Below, piece by piece: positions 49,234 through 58,785 of a DNA stretch of 64,000 bases (within the stretch, counting starts at the first letter, position 1; each line of letters opens with the position of its first letter). A program made the translations under genes and the position numbers. Location: assembly GCF_000819805.1 (NCBI RefSeq), contig NZ_CDCE01000031.1, forward strand, positions 124,001 to 188,000, written 5' to 3'. Below the pieces are notes generated by a model. That model ran no database searches. It was not told the origin of the DNA and worked only from the letters and a program-made list of their open reading frames with translations. The stretch is from Aeromonas diversa CDC 2478-85. Lineage in GTDB: Bacteria > Pseudomonadota > Gammaproteobacteria > Enterobacterales > Aeromonadaceae.

Positions 49234-49536
49234 ATGCGGCTATTCACCCTGATCCTGCTGGCCCTGCTCGGCGGCCTGCAATATCACCTCTGGTTCGGCA
49301 AGAACGGCCTCGATGACTACTACATGATGTCCGATACGGTCGCGCGCCAGCAGCAGGACAATCAGTCGCTCAAGGATCGCAACGGCCTCATCTACCGGGA
49401 GATCGCCGATCTCACCAGCGGCCTGGAGGCGATCGAGGAGCTGTCGCGCAACGATCTCGGCTATATCAAGCAGGGGGAGACCTTCTACCGCATCATCCCC
49501 AAGAAGGAGAAGCAGGAGGAGGCGAGCCATGAGTAA
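49234..49536 (+). CDS. ftsB: Cell division protein FtsB
   Basis: FtsB is a bitopic divisome protein that joins FtsL and FtsQ and helps activate septal peptidoglycan synthesis. The 100-residue protein has one N-terminal membrane helix (about 4-20), then a coiled coil (about 30-70) and a conserved tail with GETFYRII. AAGGAG lies 9 bases before the ATG at 49234. It overlaps ispD by 8 bases, the usual ftsB-ispD-ispF layout. Confidence 0.95.
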   Translation: MRLFTLILLALLGGLQYHLWFGKNGLDDYYMMSDTVARQQQDNQSLKDRNGLIYREIADLTSGLEAIEELSRNDLGYIKQGETFYRIIPKKEKQEEASHE

Positions 49537-50209
49537 CACCGTGACCGCCGTGGTCCCTGCCGCCGGTATCGGCAGTCGCATGGGAAGCGAGCTGCCCAAG
49601 CAGTATCTGATGCTCAATGGCAAGACCATACTCGAGCACACCCTCGGCCGCCTGCTGGCCCATCCGGCCATCGAGCAGCTGGTGGTGGCCCTGGCGCCCC
49701 ACGATACCTGGTTCGATGCCCTGCCGATGGCCCGGGATCCGCGTGTGCTGCGGGTCGAGGGGGGCGGCGAGCGGGCCAATTCGGTGCTCAATGCCCTGAT
49801 GGTGGTGCAGAGCGACTGGGTCATGGTGCATGACGCGGCGCGCCCCTGCATCACGGCGGGGGATCTCGATCGGCTGATCGCCGTGGCGCGGGAGGGGGAG
49901 GGCGCCCTGCTCGGCAGCCGGGTGCGCGATACCATGAAGCGCACCAACGCCGCGGACGAGGTGATCGCCACCGTCGATCGCGACCAGCTGTGGCATGCCC
50001 TGACCCCCCAGATGTTTCCAACCCGTACCCTGCGCCGCGCCCTCGAAGAGGGGCTGGCACTGGGGGCTCTGATTACGGATGAGGCGTCGGCCATGGAGCG
50101 GGCCGGCTATTGCCCAAGGATGGTGGAGGGGCGGGCCGACAACCTCAAGGTGACCCGTCCCGAGGATCTGGCGCTGGCCAGCCTCTACTTGCGTCAACAA
50201 GACGCCTAA
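49529..50209 (+). CDS. ispD: 2-C-methyl-D-erythritol 4-phosphate cytidylyltransferase
   Basis: IspD makes CDP-methylerythritol from MEP and CTP. The 226-residue protein has the nucleotide-binding [17 protein letters not shown] near residue 12, HDAARPCI near 105 and [11 protein letters not shown] near the end. Its GGGERANSV segment near residue 81 is typical. Confidence 0.97.
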   Translation: MSNTVTAVVPAAGIGSRMGSELPKQYLMLNGKTILEHTLGRLLAHPAIEQLVVALAPHDTWFDALPMARDPRVLRVEGGGERANSVLNALMVVQSDWVMVHDAARPCITAGDLDRLIAVAREGEGALLGSRVRDTMKRTNAADEVIATVDRDQLWHALTPQMFPTRTLRRALEEGLALGALITDEASAMERAGYCPRMVEGRADNLKVTRPEDLALASLYLRQQDA

Positions 50210-50253
50210 CGTTTTTCAATCGCGCGGCCGAGGCCGCGGCAGGAGGAGATGGC

Positions 50254-50730
50254 GTGATCCGGATCGGACATGGTTTTGACGTGCACAAGTTCGGGGGCGA
50301 GGGCCCCTGCATGCTGGGTGGTGTGGCCGTTCCCTATGAACAGGGGCTGCTGGCTCACTCGGACGGCGATGTGGTGCTGCACGCGGTGAGCGACGCCCTG
50401 CTCGGCGCCATCGCTGCCGGCGACATCGGCCGCCACTTCCCGGACACCAGCGCCGAGTTCGAGAATATCGACAGCCGCATCCTGCTGCGCGACGTGTTCG
50501 CCCGCGTCAAGGGGGCCGGCTATCGTATCGGCAACCTGGATGTCACCATCATCGCTCAGGCACCCAAGATGGCGCCCCACATCGACGCCATGTGCGCCGT
50601 GCTGGCGGCCGATCTCGAATGTGAGCTGAACCGGGTCAACGTCAAGGCGACCACCACAGAGAAACTCGGCTTTACCGGCCGCAAAGAAGGGATCGCCACC
50701 GAAGCCGTGGTATTGCTGGTGAAACAATAA
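50254..50730 (+). CDS. ispF: 2-C-methyl-D-erythritol 2,4-cyclodiphosphate synthase
   Basis: IspF cyclises CDP-ME-2-phosphate to MEcPP with release of CMP. The 158-residue protein starts [13 protein letters not shown] with the metal ligands Asp and His, followed by [12 protein letters not shown] near residue 36 and [15 protein letters not shown] near 133. It uses a GTG start with AGGAGGAG upstream and ends in TAATG with truD. Confidence 0.97.
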   Translation: MIRIGHGFDVHKFGGEGPCMLGGVAVPYEQGLLAHSDGDVVLHAVSDALLGAIAAGDIGRHFPDTSAEFENIDSRILLRDVFARVKGAGYRIGNLDVTIIAQAPKMAPHIDAMCAVLAADLECELNRVNVKATTTEKLGFTGRKEGIATEAVVLLVKQ

Positions 50731-51782
50731 TGCTCGAACAACTGACTTATCTGCACGGCCAGCCGGCCGTCACCGGCGTGCTCAAGGCCGCTCCGTCCGA
50801 CTTCGTCGTTATCGAGGATCTCGGTTTCGAGCCCTGCGGCGAGGGAGAACATATCTTCGTTCGGGTGCGCAAGACCGGCGAGAACACCGCCTGGGTGGCG
50901 GGCCTGTTGGCCGACGCCGCCGGGGTGAACCGCAATGCGGTGACCTGGGCCGGGCTTAAGGATCGCCACGCGGTGACCGAGCAGTGGTTCGGCATCCACC
51001 TGCCCGGCAAGGCAGAGCCGGACTTGAGCGTCATCGAGAGCGACAGCATCCAGATCCTCGAGGCCAAGCGCCACAACCGCAAGCTGCGTACCGGCTATCT
51101 CAAGGGTAACCGCTTCACCCTGCGCCTGACCGGGCTGTCGGGCAGCGAGGGGCTCGAGGCCCGCCTGCAGGCGGTAGCCGAGCAGGGTGTACCCAACTAC
51201 TACGGCGAACAGCGCTTCGGCCGGGGGGGCAACAACCTGGAGGCTGCCAAGGCCATGTTCGGCGGTAAGCGGATCAAGGATCGCAACAAGCGCTCCCTCT
51301 ACCTGTCGGCGGCGCGCAGCATGCTGTTCAACACGGCCGTGACCGCCCGCATCGAACAGGGGCTGGCTCACACCCTGCTCGCCGGCGACTGCCTGATGCT
51401 CAAGGGCTCACACTCCATCTTCAGTGAGCCCGAGGTTACGCCCGAGCTGGCCGCCCGTCTGGCCAGTGGCGATGTGCAGCTGACCGCGCCCCTGTGGGGA
51501 CGTGGTCGTCTGGCCAGCCAACATGAGGCCGCCGCGTTTGAAGAGGCGGCCCTGAGCGAACTTGCCGAGTGGCGCGAGGGGCTCGAGAAGGCCGGGATGG
51601 ATCAGGAGCGCCGCCCGCTATTGCTGCGTCCCGAGGCGATGAGCTGGCAGCTGGAAGGCGATACCCTGACCCTGGCGTTCTTCCTGCCGGCCGGGGCGTT
51701 TGCCACCAGCGTGGTGCGCGAGCTGATCGATGCCCGCGAGGCGGATCACCACGGAGAGGCCCATGCGCATTCTGGTGAGTAA
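50730..51782 (+). CDS. truD: tRNA pseudouridine(13) synthase
   Basis: TruD isomerises U13 in tRNA-Glu. The 350-residue protein has [15 protein letters not shown] near residue 44, the catalytic Asp in [17 protein letters not shown] near 80, and [14 protein letters not shown] near 155 that marks the family. Its 3' end overlaps surE by 20 bases. Confidence 0.97.
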   Translation: MLEQLTYLHGQPAVTGVLKAAPSDFVVIEDLGFEPCGEGEHIFVRVRKTGENTAWVAGLLADAAGVNRNAVTWAGLKDRHAVTEQWFGIHLPGKAEPDLSVIESDSIQILEAKRHNRKLRTGYLKGNRFTLRLTGLSGSEGLEARLQAVAEQGVPNYYGEQRFGRGGNNLEAAKAMFGGKRIKDRNKRSLYLSAARSMLFNTAVTARIEQGLAHTLLAGDCLMLKGSHSIFSEPEVTPELAARLASGDVQLTAPLWGRGRLASQHEAAAFEEAALSELAEWREGLEKAGMDQERRPLLLRPEAMSWQLEGDTLTLAFFLPAGAFATSVVRELIDAREADHHGEAHAHSGE

Positions 51783-52509
51783 TGACGACGGGGTGCATGC
51801 CCGCGGCATCCGGGTGCTCTCTCGGGCGCTGACCGAGTGCGGCGAGGTGGTTGTGGTCGCCCCGGATCGCAATCGCAGCGGCGCCAGTCACTCCCTGACC
51901 CTGGAGGTGCCCCTTCGGGTCAGCCTGATGGAGGAGACCGGTTTTCATGCGGTAAAAGGGACGCCGACCGACTGCGTGCACCTGGCGGCCAACGAGCTGC
52001 TCAAGCCCGAGCCCGACATGGTTGTGGCGGGTATCAACCACGGCGCCAACCTGGGGGATGACGTCATCTACTCCGGGACAGTGGCGGCGGCCACCGAGGG
52101 GCGCCATCTCGGCTTCCCCTCCATTGCCGTCTCCCTGGTCGGTGACACCCATTTCGAGAGCGCCGCCCACTACGCGGTGCAGCTGGTACGCGCCCTGATG
52201 CGCTACCCGCTGCCGGCGGACCAGATCCTCAACGTCAACGTGCCGGATCTGCCGCTGGAGCAGATCAAGGGAATGAGGGTGACCCGCCTGGGTAACCGCC
52301 ACCGGGCCGAGTCGGTGATCCGTGAACGCGATCCGCGTGGTCACGCGATCTACTGGATTGGCCCACCGGGCGCGCGCCAGGACGCCGGGGAAGGAACCGA
52401 CTTTGCCGCCATCGAGCAGGGTTATGTCTCCATCACCCCGCTGACCATCGACATGACGGCATATCGCAACATGAGCAACCTGGAGGCCTGGCTGGCACAG
52501 CAAGGGTGA
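51763..52509 (+). CDS. surE: 5'/3'-nucleotidase and exopolyphosphatase SurE
   Basis: SurE is a metal-dependent survival phosphatase acting on nucleoside monophosphates and short polyphosphate. The 248-residue protein begins [13 protein letters not shown] with the Asp-Asp metal pair and has [15 protein letters not shown] near residue 33 and [21 protein letters not shown] near 90. The ATG at 51763 gives the conserved start; the frame upstream to 51730 is inside truD. Confidence 0.97.
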   Translation: MRILVSNDDGVHARGIRVLSRALTECGEVVVVAPDRNRSGASHSLTLEVPLRVSLMEETGFHAVKGTPTDCVHLAANELLKPEPDMVVAGINHGANLGDDVIYSGTVAAATEGRHLGFPSIAVSLVGDTHFESAAHYAVQLVRALMRYPLPADQILNVNVPDLPLEQIKGMRVTRLGNRHRAESVIRERDPRGHAIYWIGPPGARQDAGEGTDFAAIEQGYVSITPLTIDMTAYRNMSNLEAWLAQQG

Positions 52510-52513
52510 GGGT

Positions 52514-53131
52514 GTGATAGAGCAGCGCCTATTGAATCAACTTATTGCCAAAGGGATCACCGATTATCGCGTGCTGGCCGCTATTGCCGATATTCCGCGG
52601 GAATACTTCGTGGATGAGGCGATGGCACACCAGGCTTGGGATAACACGGCCCTGCCCATCGGGCACGGCCAGACCATCTCCCAACCCTATATGGTGGCGC
52701 GTATGACCGAGCTGGTGGTGGCGAACGAGCCGGCCCATGTGTTGGAGATCGGCACAGGTTCTGGCTATCAGACGGCGGTGTTGGCGCGCCTGGTGGATCA
52801 CGTCTACACGGTTGAGCGCATCAAGTCCCTGCAATATCAGGCGCGGCGGCGGCTGCGAAATCTCGATCTACACAATATCTCGACCCGGCACGGCAATGGC
52901 TGGGAAGGGTGGGCATCGAAGGGGCCCTTTGATGCCATTTTGGTGACGGCGGCCGCCAGCGAAGTGCCCCAGGCATTGCTGGAACAGCTGGCCGATGGCG
53001 GGCGCATGGTGATCCCGGTGGGAGAGAATCTGCAGGCCCTGATGCTGATTGAACGCAATGGCTCCCAGCTGACTCAACGAGCGCTGGAGCCGGTGCGATT
53101 TGTGCCTCTTGTGAACGGAGAAATTGAGTGA
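52514..53131 (+). CDS. pcm: Protein-L-isoaspartate O-methyltransferase
   Basis: Pcm methylates isoaspartyl residues to start repair of aged proteins. The 205-residue protein has [17 protein letters not shown] near residue 50, the SAM motif [16 protein letters not shown] near 78 and [16 protein letters not shown] near 138. It uses GTG 4 bases after surE and overlaps yqaA by 4 bases (GTGA). Confidence 0.95.
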   Translation: MIEQRLLNQLIAKGITDYRVLAAIADIPREYFVDEAMAHQAWDNTALPIGHGQTISQPYMVARMTELVVANEPAHVLEIGTGSGYQTAVLARLVDHVYTVERIKSLQYQARRRLRNLDLHNISTRHGNGWEGWASKGPFDAILVTAAASEVPQALLEQLADGGRMVIPVGENLQALMLIERNGSQLTQRALEPVRFVPLVNGEIE

Positions 53132-53709
53132 AGTTATTTTCCCGCCTCTACATCATGGTCATGGTGTGGGCTCGTCACCGCCATGCCCCCTTCTATCTGT
53201 CGGGTACTGCCTTTATCGAATCCATCTTCTGGCCGATCCCGGTCGATGTGATGTTGGCTCCCATGGCGTTGGCCAAGCCGCAGAAGGCGTGGCATTACGC
53301 CGGGCTGGCGACCCTCTTCTCTGTGCTGGGGGCGCTGTTTGGTTATGCCCTGGGCTACGCCCTGTGGGAACCCGTCGTGCAGCCCATGGTGGCGGCCGTG
53401 GGTTATCAGGACAAGATAGTGCTGGCCGAGCAGTGGTTCGAGCACTGGGGGATCTGGGTCATCTTCATCGCCAGTTTCACCCCCATCCCCTACAAGGTGT
53501 TCACTGTGACGGCCGGACTGTTGCATATGGCGTTGCTCCCCTTTATTGTCACCTCCCTCATCGGGCGCGGCATGCGTTTCTTCCTGGTCGCGGGGTTGAT
53601 GCGCTGGGGAGGCGAGAAGATGGAGCGCAAGCTGATGCACTATGTGGATGTGCTGGGCTGGCTCTGTATCGCTCTGGCCGTGGCGGCCTATTTCTGGTTT
53701 AGCAAGTAA
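53128..53709 (+). CDS. yqaA: YqaA-family inner-membrane protein (DedA/SNARE-associated fold)
   Basis: A 193-residue membrane protein with about four or five helices, of the YqaA branch of the DedA/VTT superfamily. Features are [23 protein letters not shown] near residues 27-50 and [18 protein letters not shown] near 110. DedA-type proteins affect membrane homeostasis and may flip lipids; YqaA itself is uncharacterised. It uses GTG overlapping the pcm stop and lies between pcm and nlpD. Confidence 0.88.
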   Translation: MKLFSRLYIMVMVWARHRHAPFYLSGTAFIESIFWPIPVDVMLAPMALAKPQKAWHYAGLATLFSVLGALFGYALGYALWEPVVQPMVAAVGYQDKIVLAEQWFEHWGIWVIFIASFTPIPYKVFTVTAGLLHMALLPFIVTSLIGRGMRFFLVAGLMRWGGEKMERKLMHYVDVLGWLCIALAVAAYFWFSK

Positions 53710-53718
53710 GGGATTGTT

Positions 53719-54573
53719 ATGAGTCTGTCGCAGTGGCGAAAGAGTAGCGCGGTGCTGTTGTCCGGTCTGTTGTTTGCCTGCTCTTCCAGTCAAAACCCGG
53801 CACCGGTCGGCAGTATCAATAATGACTATCAGTCAGGCAGTGCGGCGCGCTATGTGGGCAAGCAGCGGACCCTGTCTGGCAACAGTTATACGGTGAGAAA
53901 GGGCGACACGCTCTACTCCATCGCCTTCAATGCCGGCACCAATGTGCCCGCCATTGCCAGCCTCAACGGCATCTCTGCGCCTTACAACATCTATCCGGGG
54001 CAACAGCTGCGTCTGCACGTCTTCGAATCCCAGTCTCTGGGCAGCAAGTCCGCTGGGGGCGCCGTGGTGGTCGCACAGCCGGCGGTTGTCAAGCCAACTG
54101 GTCAGACTTCCCGTTGGGTGGAGAAGAAAACCGTTGCTGCGCCTGCGCCAAAAGAATACGCTCAAGAAACCGCTCAAAATAACAACAACCCTGTTAGTAG
54201 CACGCTTGGATGGCGCTGGCCTGCTGAAGGAAAACTGGTCGAGGGATTCTCTACTGCCGAACAGGGCAACAAGGGAATCGATATCGCCGGCTCCAAGGGA
54301 CAGCCCGTTTTTGCGGCAAGTGACGGCAAGGTGGTCTATGCCGGCAGTGCACTGCGGGGATACGGCAAGCTGATCATTCTCAAACATGACGATGAGTATC
54401 TCTCCGCTTATGCCCACAACGACCAGTTGCGGGTGCAGGAGGGACAGAGTGTCAAGAAAGGGATGGTCATTGCCGATATGGGAAGCACGGATGCGCCGGA
54501 TGTGCGTCTGCACTTTGAAATCCGGTACAAGGGCAAGTCGGTTAATCCGATGAGCTATCTGCCCAAGCGTTAA
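53719..54573 (+). CDS. nlpD: Murein hydrolase activator NlpD
   Basis: NlpD is an outer-membrane lipoprotein that activates the amidase AmiC at the septum. The 284-residue precursor has a lipoprotein signal ending LLFAC near Cys21, a LysM domain (YTVRKGDTLYSIAFNAG near residue 58) and a C-terminal M23 peptidase-like domain. That domain lacks several LytM catalytic residues, consistent with an activator role. In E. coli the main rpoS promoter lies inside nlpD; I could not place it here. Confidence 0.94.
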   Translation: MSLSQWRKSSAVLLSGLLFACSSSQNPAPVGSINNDYQSGSAARYVGKQRTLSGNSYTVRKGDTLYSIAFNAGTNVPAIASLNGISAPYNIYPGQQLRLHVFESQSLGSKSAGGAVVVAQPAVVKPTGQTSRWVEKKTVAAPAPKEYAQETAQNNNNPVSSTLGWRWPAEGKLVEGFSTAEQGNKGIDIAGSKGQPVFAASDGKVVYAGSALRGYGKLIILKHDDEYLSAYAHNDQLRVQEGQSVKKGMVIADMGSTDAPDVRLHFEIRYKGKSVNPMSYLPKR

Positions 54574-54613
54574 CCCCAGAGAGAAAGCGTGACTCTGGTT
54601 CTGGAGGGATGCC

Positions 54614-55597
54614 ATGAGCCAAGAAGATAAGCTGGATGTACAGGACGTTGAATTCGAGCTTGATGAAGAGATAGAGAGCGCAGAAGAAGAGGAGGAGCTC
54701 ACCGTCGTTGCCACCGAAGAAGGGGTGAGTGACGAGGTGTTTAGCCCTGAACTCAATCGGGTCATGGATGCGACCCAGCTCTATCTGGGAGAGATTGGTT
54801 TCTCTCCGCTCCTCACTGCCGAAGAGGAAGTCTACTTTGCCCGCCGCGCCCTGCGTGGCGACAAGGCCGCCCGCAAGCGGATGATCGAATCCAACTTGCG
54901 ACTGGTTGTAAAAATTGCCCGCCGTTACAACAATCGTGGTCTTGCCCTGCTCGATCTGATCGAAGAGGGGAATCTGGGCCTCATCCGCGCCGTTGAGAAG
55001 TTTGACCCCGAGCGGGGTTTTCGCTTCTCCACCTACGCCACCTGGTGGATCCGCCAAACCATAGAGCGGGCCATCATGAATCAGACCCGCACCATTCGAC
55101 TGCCGATCCACGTCGTCAAAGAGCTCAATGTCTACTTGCGTACCGCCCGTGAACTGGCACACCGCCTGGATCACGAACCTACCGCAGAAGATATCGCCTC
55201 TGCCTTGGACAAACCGGTCGAAGATGTGAGCCGCATGCTCAAACTCAATGAGAAGATAAGCTCGGTCGATACGCCGATCGGTGGAGACAAGGACAAGGCT
55301 CTGCTCGATGTCCTCTCCGATGAGCGGGGATCCGGTCCCGAGCTGGAGACTCAGGAAGATGACATGCGCAGCAGCATAGTGCACTGGCTGGAGGAGCTTA
55401 ACCCGAAGCAGCGAGAGGTTCTCGCCCGTCGCTTTGGCCTGTTGGGCTATGAGGCGGCGACGCTGGAGGATGTGGGGCATGAGATCGGATTAACCCGCGA
55501 GCGGGTGCGTCAGATCCAGGTGGAGGCCCTGCGTCGTCTGCGTGAGGTGCTGCTCTCTCAGGGGCTCTCTATCGACGCTCTCTTTCGTAACGGTTGA
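54614..55597 (+). CDS. rpoS: RNA polymerase sigma factor RpoS
   Basis: RpoS is the stationary-phase and general-stress sigma factor. The 327-residue protein has an acidic N-terminus, region 1.2 ([16 protein letters not shown]), and region 2 with the -10-recognising helix ([19 protein letters not shown] near residue 140). Region 4 has [23 protein letters not shown] near residue 290. It follows nlpD by 40 bases, the conserved pair, and is followed by a terminator. Confidence 0.97.
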   Translation: MSQEDKLDVQDVEFELDEEIESAEEEEELTVVATEEGVSDEVFSPELNRVMDATQLYLGEIGFSPLLTAEEEVYFARRALRGDKAARKRMIESNLRLVVKIARRYNNRGLALLDLIEEGNLGLIRAVEKFDPERGFRFSTYATWWIRQTIERAIMNQTRTIRLPIHVVKELNVYLRTARELAHRLDHEPTAEDIASALDKPVEDVSRMLKLNEKISSVDTPIGGDKDKALLDVLSDERGSGPELETQEDDMRSSIVHWLEELNPKQREVLARRFGLLGYEAATLEDVGHEIGLTRERVRQIQVEALRRLREVLLSQGLSIDALFRNG

Positions 55598-55616
55598 GCA
55601 GGATAAGTGAAATGGG

Positions 55617-55640
55617 GAGGGGGCTGGTCCCCCTCATTTT
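55617..55640 (+). terminator. Terminator after rpoS
   Basis: Stem GAGGGGG / CCCCCTC with a 5-base loop followed by ATTTTATT, 20 bases after the rpoS stop. Confidence 0.85.
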
Positions 55641-55746
55641 ATTGGCGGGATGTACAGGTCTGCGGCCAGAGTCGCCGGTTGTGTGATTGTTTCCGCAGAT
55701 CTTGATGAAAAGCCCGCCATTTGAGGGCTCAAAGGGGATAAAGGCT

Positions 55747-55775
55747 TTGCCTGACAACCTCTTTTTGCATAGAGT
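55747..55775 (+). promoter_or_regulatory. Probable promoter of the HU gene
   Basis: TTGCCT (55747-55752), a 17-base spacer and TAGAGT (55770-55775), with the HU ATG 38 bases downstream. Confidence 0.55.
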
Positions 55776-55812
55776 GAAGCCGTGCTAATTGCCAGTTGAT
55801 AAAGGATAACTT

Positions 55813-56085
55813 ATGAACAAAGCGCAACTTGTCGATGCTATCGCCGCGAAAGCCGATCTGAGCAAGGCTCAGGCCAAGGCTGCTCTGGAGGAGATCCTGG
55901 CAGGTATCACCCAGAGCCTGAAAGAGGGCGATGCCGTCCAGCTGGTTGGTTTCGGCACCTTCAAGGTTAACCACCGTGCTGGCCGTACCGGTCGCAACCC
56001 CCAGACCGGCAAGGAGATCCAGATCGCCGCTGCCAACGTGCCTTCTTTTGTTGCCGGCAAGGCGCTCAAGGATGCCGTCAAGTAA
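55813..56085 (+). CDS. hupA: Nucleoid-associated protein HU, alpha type
   Basis: HU binds and bends DNA without strong sequence preference and compacts the nucleoid. The 90-residue protein starts [11 protein letters not shown] and has [31 protein letters not shown], the DNA-embracing arm with the intercalating proline. It is closer by eye to E. coli HupA than HupB, for example in [13 protein letters not shown] and GKALKDAVK. It is a single gene with its own promoter and terminator. Confidence 0.94.
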   Translation: MNKAQLVDAIAAKADLSKAQAKAALEEILAGITQSLKEGDAVQLVGFGTFKVNHRAGRTGRNPQTGKEIQIAAANVPSFVAGKALKDAVK

Positions 56086-56102
56086 GACGCTCGTTTCTAC
56101 CG

Positions 56103-56132
56103 AAAACCCGGCCTGATGTGCCGGGTTTTTTA
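56103..56132 (+). terminator. Terminator after the HU gene
   Basis: Stem AAAACCCGGC / GCCGGGTTTT with a 7-base loop and a T-run. Confidence 0.93.
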
Positions 56133-56192
56133 TTGTGCTTACCCCTCTCTTTTTCGGATAAACTGAAGGGAAAGCGGTAGCGGGAGGTAGGT

Positions 56193-56609
56193 ATGGCACA
56201 TCCCATGACCATAGGCCAGGTGGCCATTCCCTGGGCCCCTTCCAGGCAGTTATCGCCCGGGTTGGTGGTAGTCGATCTGCATCACGACATCTGGGGTGAT
56301 ACCCTGAATATCGCCTTGGGACGAGCTCGCAGTATCGATATTCCCCCGCTGACCCAGTGTCATGTCTATTTCCACCATGTGTTCGCCCTGCGGGTGGTGG
56401 AGGATGGGGATCTCTCCGATGGTATGAGTAGCCACACCGTCGAGGAGCAGATCCAGATCATCACCCCGTCGCGCTTCGCGGCCTGGTTTCATCAAGAGTC
56501 CAAGGGTGTGCATCTGGATGAGGATCTGCAGCACTACCGGATCTCGACCTGGGATTATTGTGTCGACATCCTGACCTCACGCCCCCCCGAGTTGCATCTG
56601 GTTGAATAA
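56193..56609 (+). CDS. Hypothetical protein, 138 residues
   Basis: I do not recognise this family. It is a soluble, His/Asp-rich protein with no signal peptide or membrane segment; conspicuous segments are VVVDLHHDIWGD near residue 27 and CHVYFHHVFALRVVEDGD near 56. GGGAGGTAGGT precedes the ATG, codon use resembles its neighbours, and a hairpin follows, so the gene looks real. It is a single gene between HU and the convergent DUF4426 operon. Confidence 0.78.
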   Translation: MAHPMTIGQVAIPWAPSRQLSPGLVVVDLHHDIWGDTLNIALGRARSIDIPPLTQCHVYFHHVFALRVVEDGDLSDGMSSHTVEEQIQIITPSRFAAWFHQESKGVHLDEDLQHYRISTWDYCVDILTSRPPELHLVE

Positions 56610-56613
56610 AACA

Positions 56614-56633
56614 GGGGAGACCCTGGTCTCCCC
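56614..56633 (+). terminator. Hairpin after the 138-residue hypothetical gene
   Basis: An 8-bp stem GGGGAGAC / GTCTCCCC with a CCTG loop, without a T-run. It lies between convergent genes. Confidence 0.55.
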
Positions 56634-56653
56634 CGTGACAACCTGAATAGGGA

Positions 56654-57070
56654 TTACTCCACGTAGAAGGTGTGCTGGAACTCCAGCGGCCACTGCTTGC
56701 CGTTGCCCATCAGGGTCAGGGAAATGCGATAGGTATCTTCATTGCGGTAGGGAAGCTCGGCCAGGTAGTAGATGGCCTTACCCTCTTTGACTTCCCTAAA
56801 GGTAAGAGTCCGTACCGTGCCGGTCAGATTGCGTGCCTCACCGACGATGCCGACCGTCTGGGAAACCCCCTGCTTGTCTTGTACTGCTATGTTGATGACG
56901 CCGTTATAGCGGCTGCGCTCAACCTGGTATTGAGTGGCGACCTCCGGTGTCAGGAAGCTGGAGGCGAAGGCACTGTAGTGCACATTCCATGGACCCACCT
57001 CCTTCACTTGCTCTGCCTGGCTGGGGAGTGCCAGCATCATCCCCAGCAGAGCGCCTAACCATGCTCTCAT
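56654..57070 (-). CDS. DUF4426 periplasmic protein
   Basis: A 138-residue secreted protein with the signal MRAWLGALLGMMLALPSQA cut before EQ. The mature part matches the DUF4426 pattern: WNVHYSAFASSFLTPEVATQYQVERSRYNGVINIAV. Function unknown. It is last in the yggS-proC-yggT-yggU operon, where DUF4426 genes often sit in Aeromonas and Vibrio-like genomes (from memory). Confidence 0.83.
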   Translation of the reverse strand: MRAWLGALLGMMLALPSQAEQVKEVGPWNVHYSAFASSFLTPEVATQYQVERSRYNGVINIAVQDKQGVSQTVGIVGEARNLTGTVRTLTFREVKEGKAIYYLAELPYRNEDTYRISLTLMGNGKQWPLEFQHTFYVE

Positions 57071-57101
57071 CGTCGCTTCTCCTTGTCCGTGACATTCACT
57101 C

Positions 57102-57392
57102 TCAGTTTAACAGGGCTGCAATCTCATCGGGGATGACGCGCGGCGCGTCTATGCTGACCGCCTTATGGCGCCCCAACTCGCCGCGAATCACCTTCACCTG
57201 CCCCTTGGCCACCTTGAACTGCTTGGCCAGATATTTGACCAGGTGGGCATTGGCCTGTCCGTCCACCGGAGGTGCCGTAATGGCCACTTTGACCTCTTCC
57301 CCGTGGAGCCCAACGATCTGATCCCGGCTCGCCTTGGGCTGGATAAGGAGCTGAAGTACCAGTACTTCGCCCTGCCAGCAGGCCGCCGTCAT
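57102..57392 (-). CDS. yggU: YggU family protein (DUF167)
   Basis: A 96-residue protein of unknown function, the same length as E. coli YggU. The family core [39 protein letters not shown] is nearly identical. The ATG at 57392 shares bases with the yggT stop (TGATG). A GTG at 57404 would add four residues. Confidence 0.93.
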   Translation of the reverse strand: MTAACWQGEVLVLQLLIQPKASRDQIVGLHGEEVKVAITAPPVDGQANAHLVKYLAKQFKVAKGQVKVIRGELGRHKAVSIDAPRVIPDEIAALLN

Positions 57393-57943
57393 CAGATCAT
57401 CCACCAGAGTTGACCGAAGAGATCGCCGAGCAGGTAGTTGATTGCCTGTAGGGCGATGAAGGCGACCAATACGGAGAGATCCAGCCCGCCCAGGGAGGGC
57501 AGAATGCGGCGAATCGGCTGCAAGAAGGGTTCGGTCAGCTGATGCATCACGTACTCGATGGGGTTACGGCCCTGGCTTACCCAGCTCAGGATGGCGCGGA
57601 TAAGCAGGATCCAGAAGACCATAGAGCCGGCCTTCTTGAGGACGGTCAGACCGGCGAAGAGAGCGAGGCTGAGCCAGTCGGCCTGCAACACCCCCAGACT
57701 CTTGAGCAGTGCCAGCTTACCCATCGCCACGGCCAGGGCCAGCACCACAGAGGCGAGATCCAGGTTGCCCACGCTGGGGATCACCCGGCGCAGGGGGATG
57801 AGCAGCGGTGAGGTGAGCTTGACCACGGTCTGGCTCAGGGGGTTATAGAAGTCGGCGCGGGCCCATTGCAGCCAGAGGCGCAGCAGCACGACCATGAGGT
57901 AGAGATCGAAGACGGTGTTGATAAGGAAAAAGGCGGTATTCAT
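57392..57943 (-). CDS. yggT: YggT family membrane protein
   Basis: A 183-residue inner-membrane protein made of two similar hydrophobic halves, each ending in [26 protein letters not shown] or [21 protein letters not shown]. This repeat defines YggT. Its biochemical role is unknown; it has been linked to osmotic tolerance. It lies between proC and yggU. Confidence 0.93.
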   Translation of the reverse strand: MNTAFFLINTVFDLYLMVVLLRLWLQWARADFYNPLSQTVVKLTSPLLIPLRRVIPSVGNLDLASVVLALAVAMGKLALLKSLGVLQADWLSLALFAGLTVLKKAGSMVFWILLIRAILSWVSQGRNPIEYVMHQLTEPFLQPIRRILPSLGGLDLSVLVAFIALQAINYLLGDLFGQLWWMI

Positions 57944-57952
57944 CGAGACTCC

Positions 57953-58774
57953 TTAAAAGAGTGATTCCATCTCGCCCGCACGGCGAACGGCGGCCTGCAT
58001 GGCGTGGCTGGTGATCTGCTGCAACCCCTGCTCCTGGAAGGTGCGGATCGCTTCGGCGGTCGTACCTCCCTTACTGGTCACCTGCTCGCGCAGCTGTGAC
58101 AGGGAGAGGGTTGGATTTTGCTCCACCATGGCGGCGGCGCCGATGGCGGTCTGCTGGACCAGGGTGCGGGCCTGCTCGGGGGTGAACCCCATCCGCTCGG
58201 CTTCTTCACAGATGGCCTGCATGAAGAGAAAGAAGTAGGCCGGAGCGCTGCCGGCGGCGGCAATGACGCCGTTGATGCCCGCCTCTTCGGCAACCCAGAG
58301 GGTCTGGCCAACGGCCTGCAACATCTGCTCTGCGAAGTGGCGATCGGCCTCATCCACTTGGACAGGCGCGTAAAGCCCGGTCATGCCGAGCCCGAGCAGG
58401 GCGGGGGTGTTGGGCATGCAGCGGATGATACGGGTCTGCCGCGTCATCTGGGCGAGGCGCTCGACCCGGATTCCTGCGGCGATGGAGATAAGCAGCTTAC
58501 CCTCCAGTATGCCCGGCTCGGCGCATAGCTGCGCCAGCATATCGGCCATCAGCTGGGGCTTGACCGCCAGCACGATCACGTCGGCTCCCCGCGCCGCCTC
58601 AAGATTGTTCTGGGTGATCTGGATGCCGGTTTCGCCGGCCAGAGCATCGAGCTTGGGACGGCTGGGGTTGGCGGCCGTGATACAGCGGGCCGGATAACCG
58701 GCGCGCACCAGCCCCAGTATGATGCTGCGGCTCATGTTGCCGGCCCCGATAAAGGCGATCTGTCTGTGTTGCAT
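57953..58774 (-). CDS. proC: Pyrroline-5-carboxylate reductase
   Basis: ProC reduces pyrroline-5-carboxylate to proline with NADPH. The 273-residue protein has the nucleotide-binding IAFIGAGNMSRSIILGL at the start, VLAVKPQ near residue 70, RCMPNTPALLG near 118 and the C-terminal SKGGTTAEAIRTF loop. The ATG at 58774 has AGGA 5 bases upstream; the ATG at 58780 is too close to it. Confidence 0.96.
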   Translation of the reverse strand: MQHRQIAFIGAGNMSRSIILGLVRAGYPARCITAANPSRPKLDALAGETGIQITQNNLEAARGADVIVLAVKPQLMADMLAQLCAEPGILEGKLLISIAAGIRVERLAQMTRQTRIIRCMPNTPALLGLGMTGLYAPVQVDEADRHFAEQMLQAVGQTLWVAEEAGINGVIAAAGSAPAYFFLFMQAICEEAERMGFTPEQARTLVQQTAIGAAAMVEQNPTLSLSQLREQVTSKGGTTAEAIRTFQEQGLQQITSHAMQAAVRRAGEMESLF

Positions 58775-58785
58775 AGGCATCCTGC

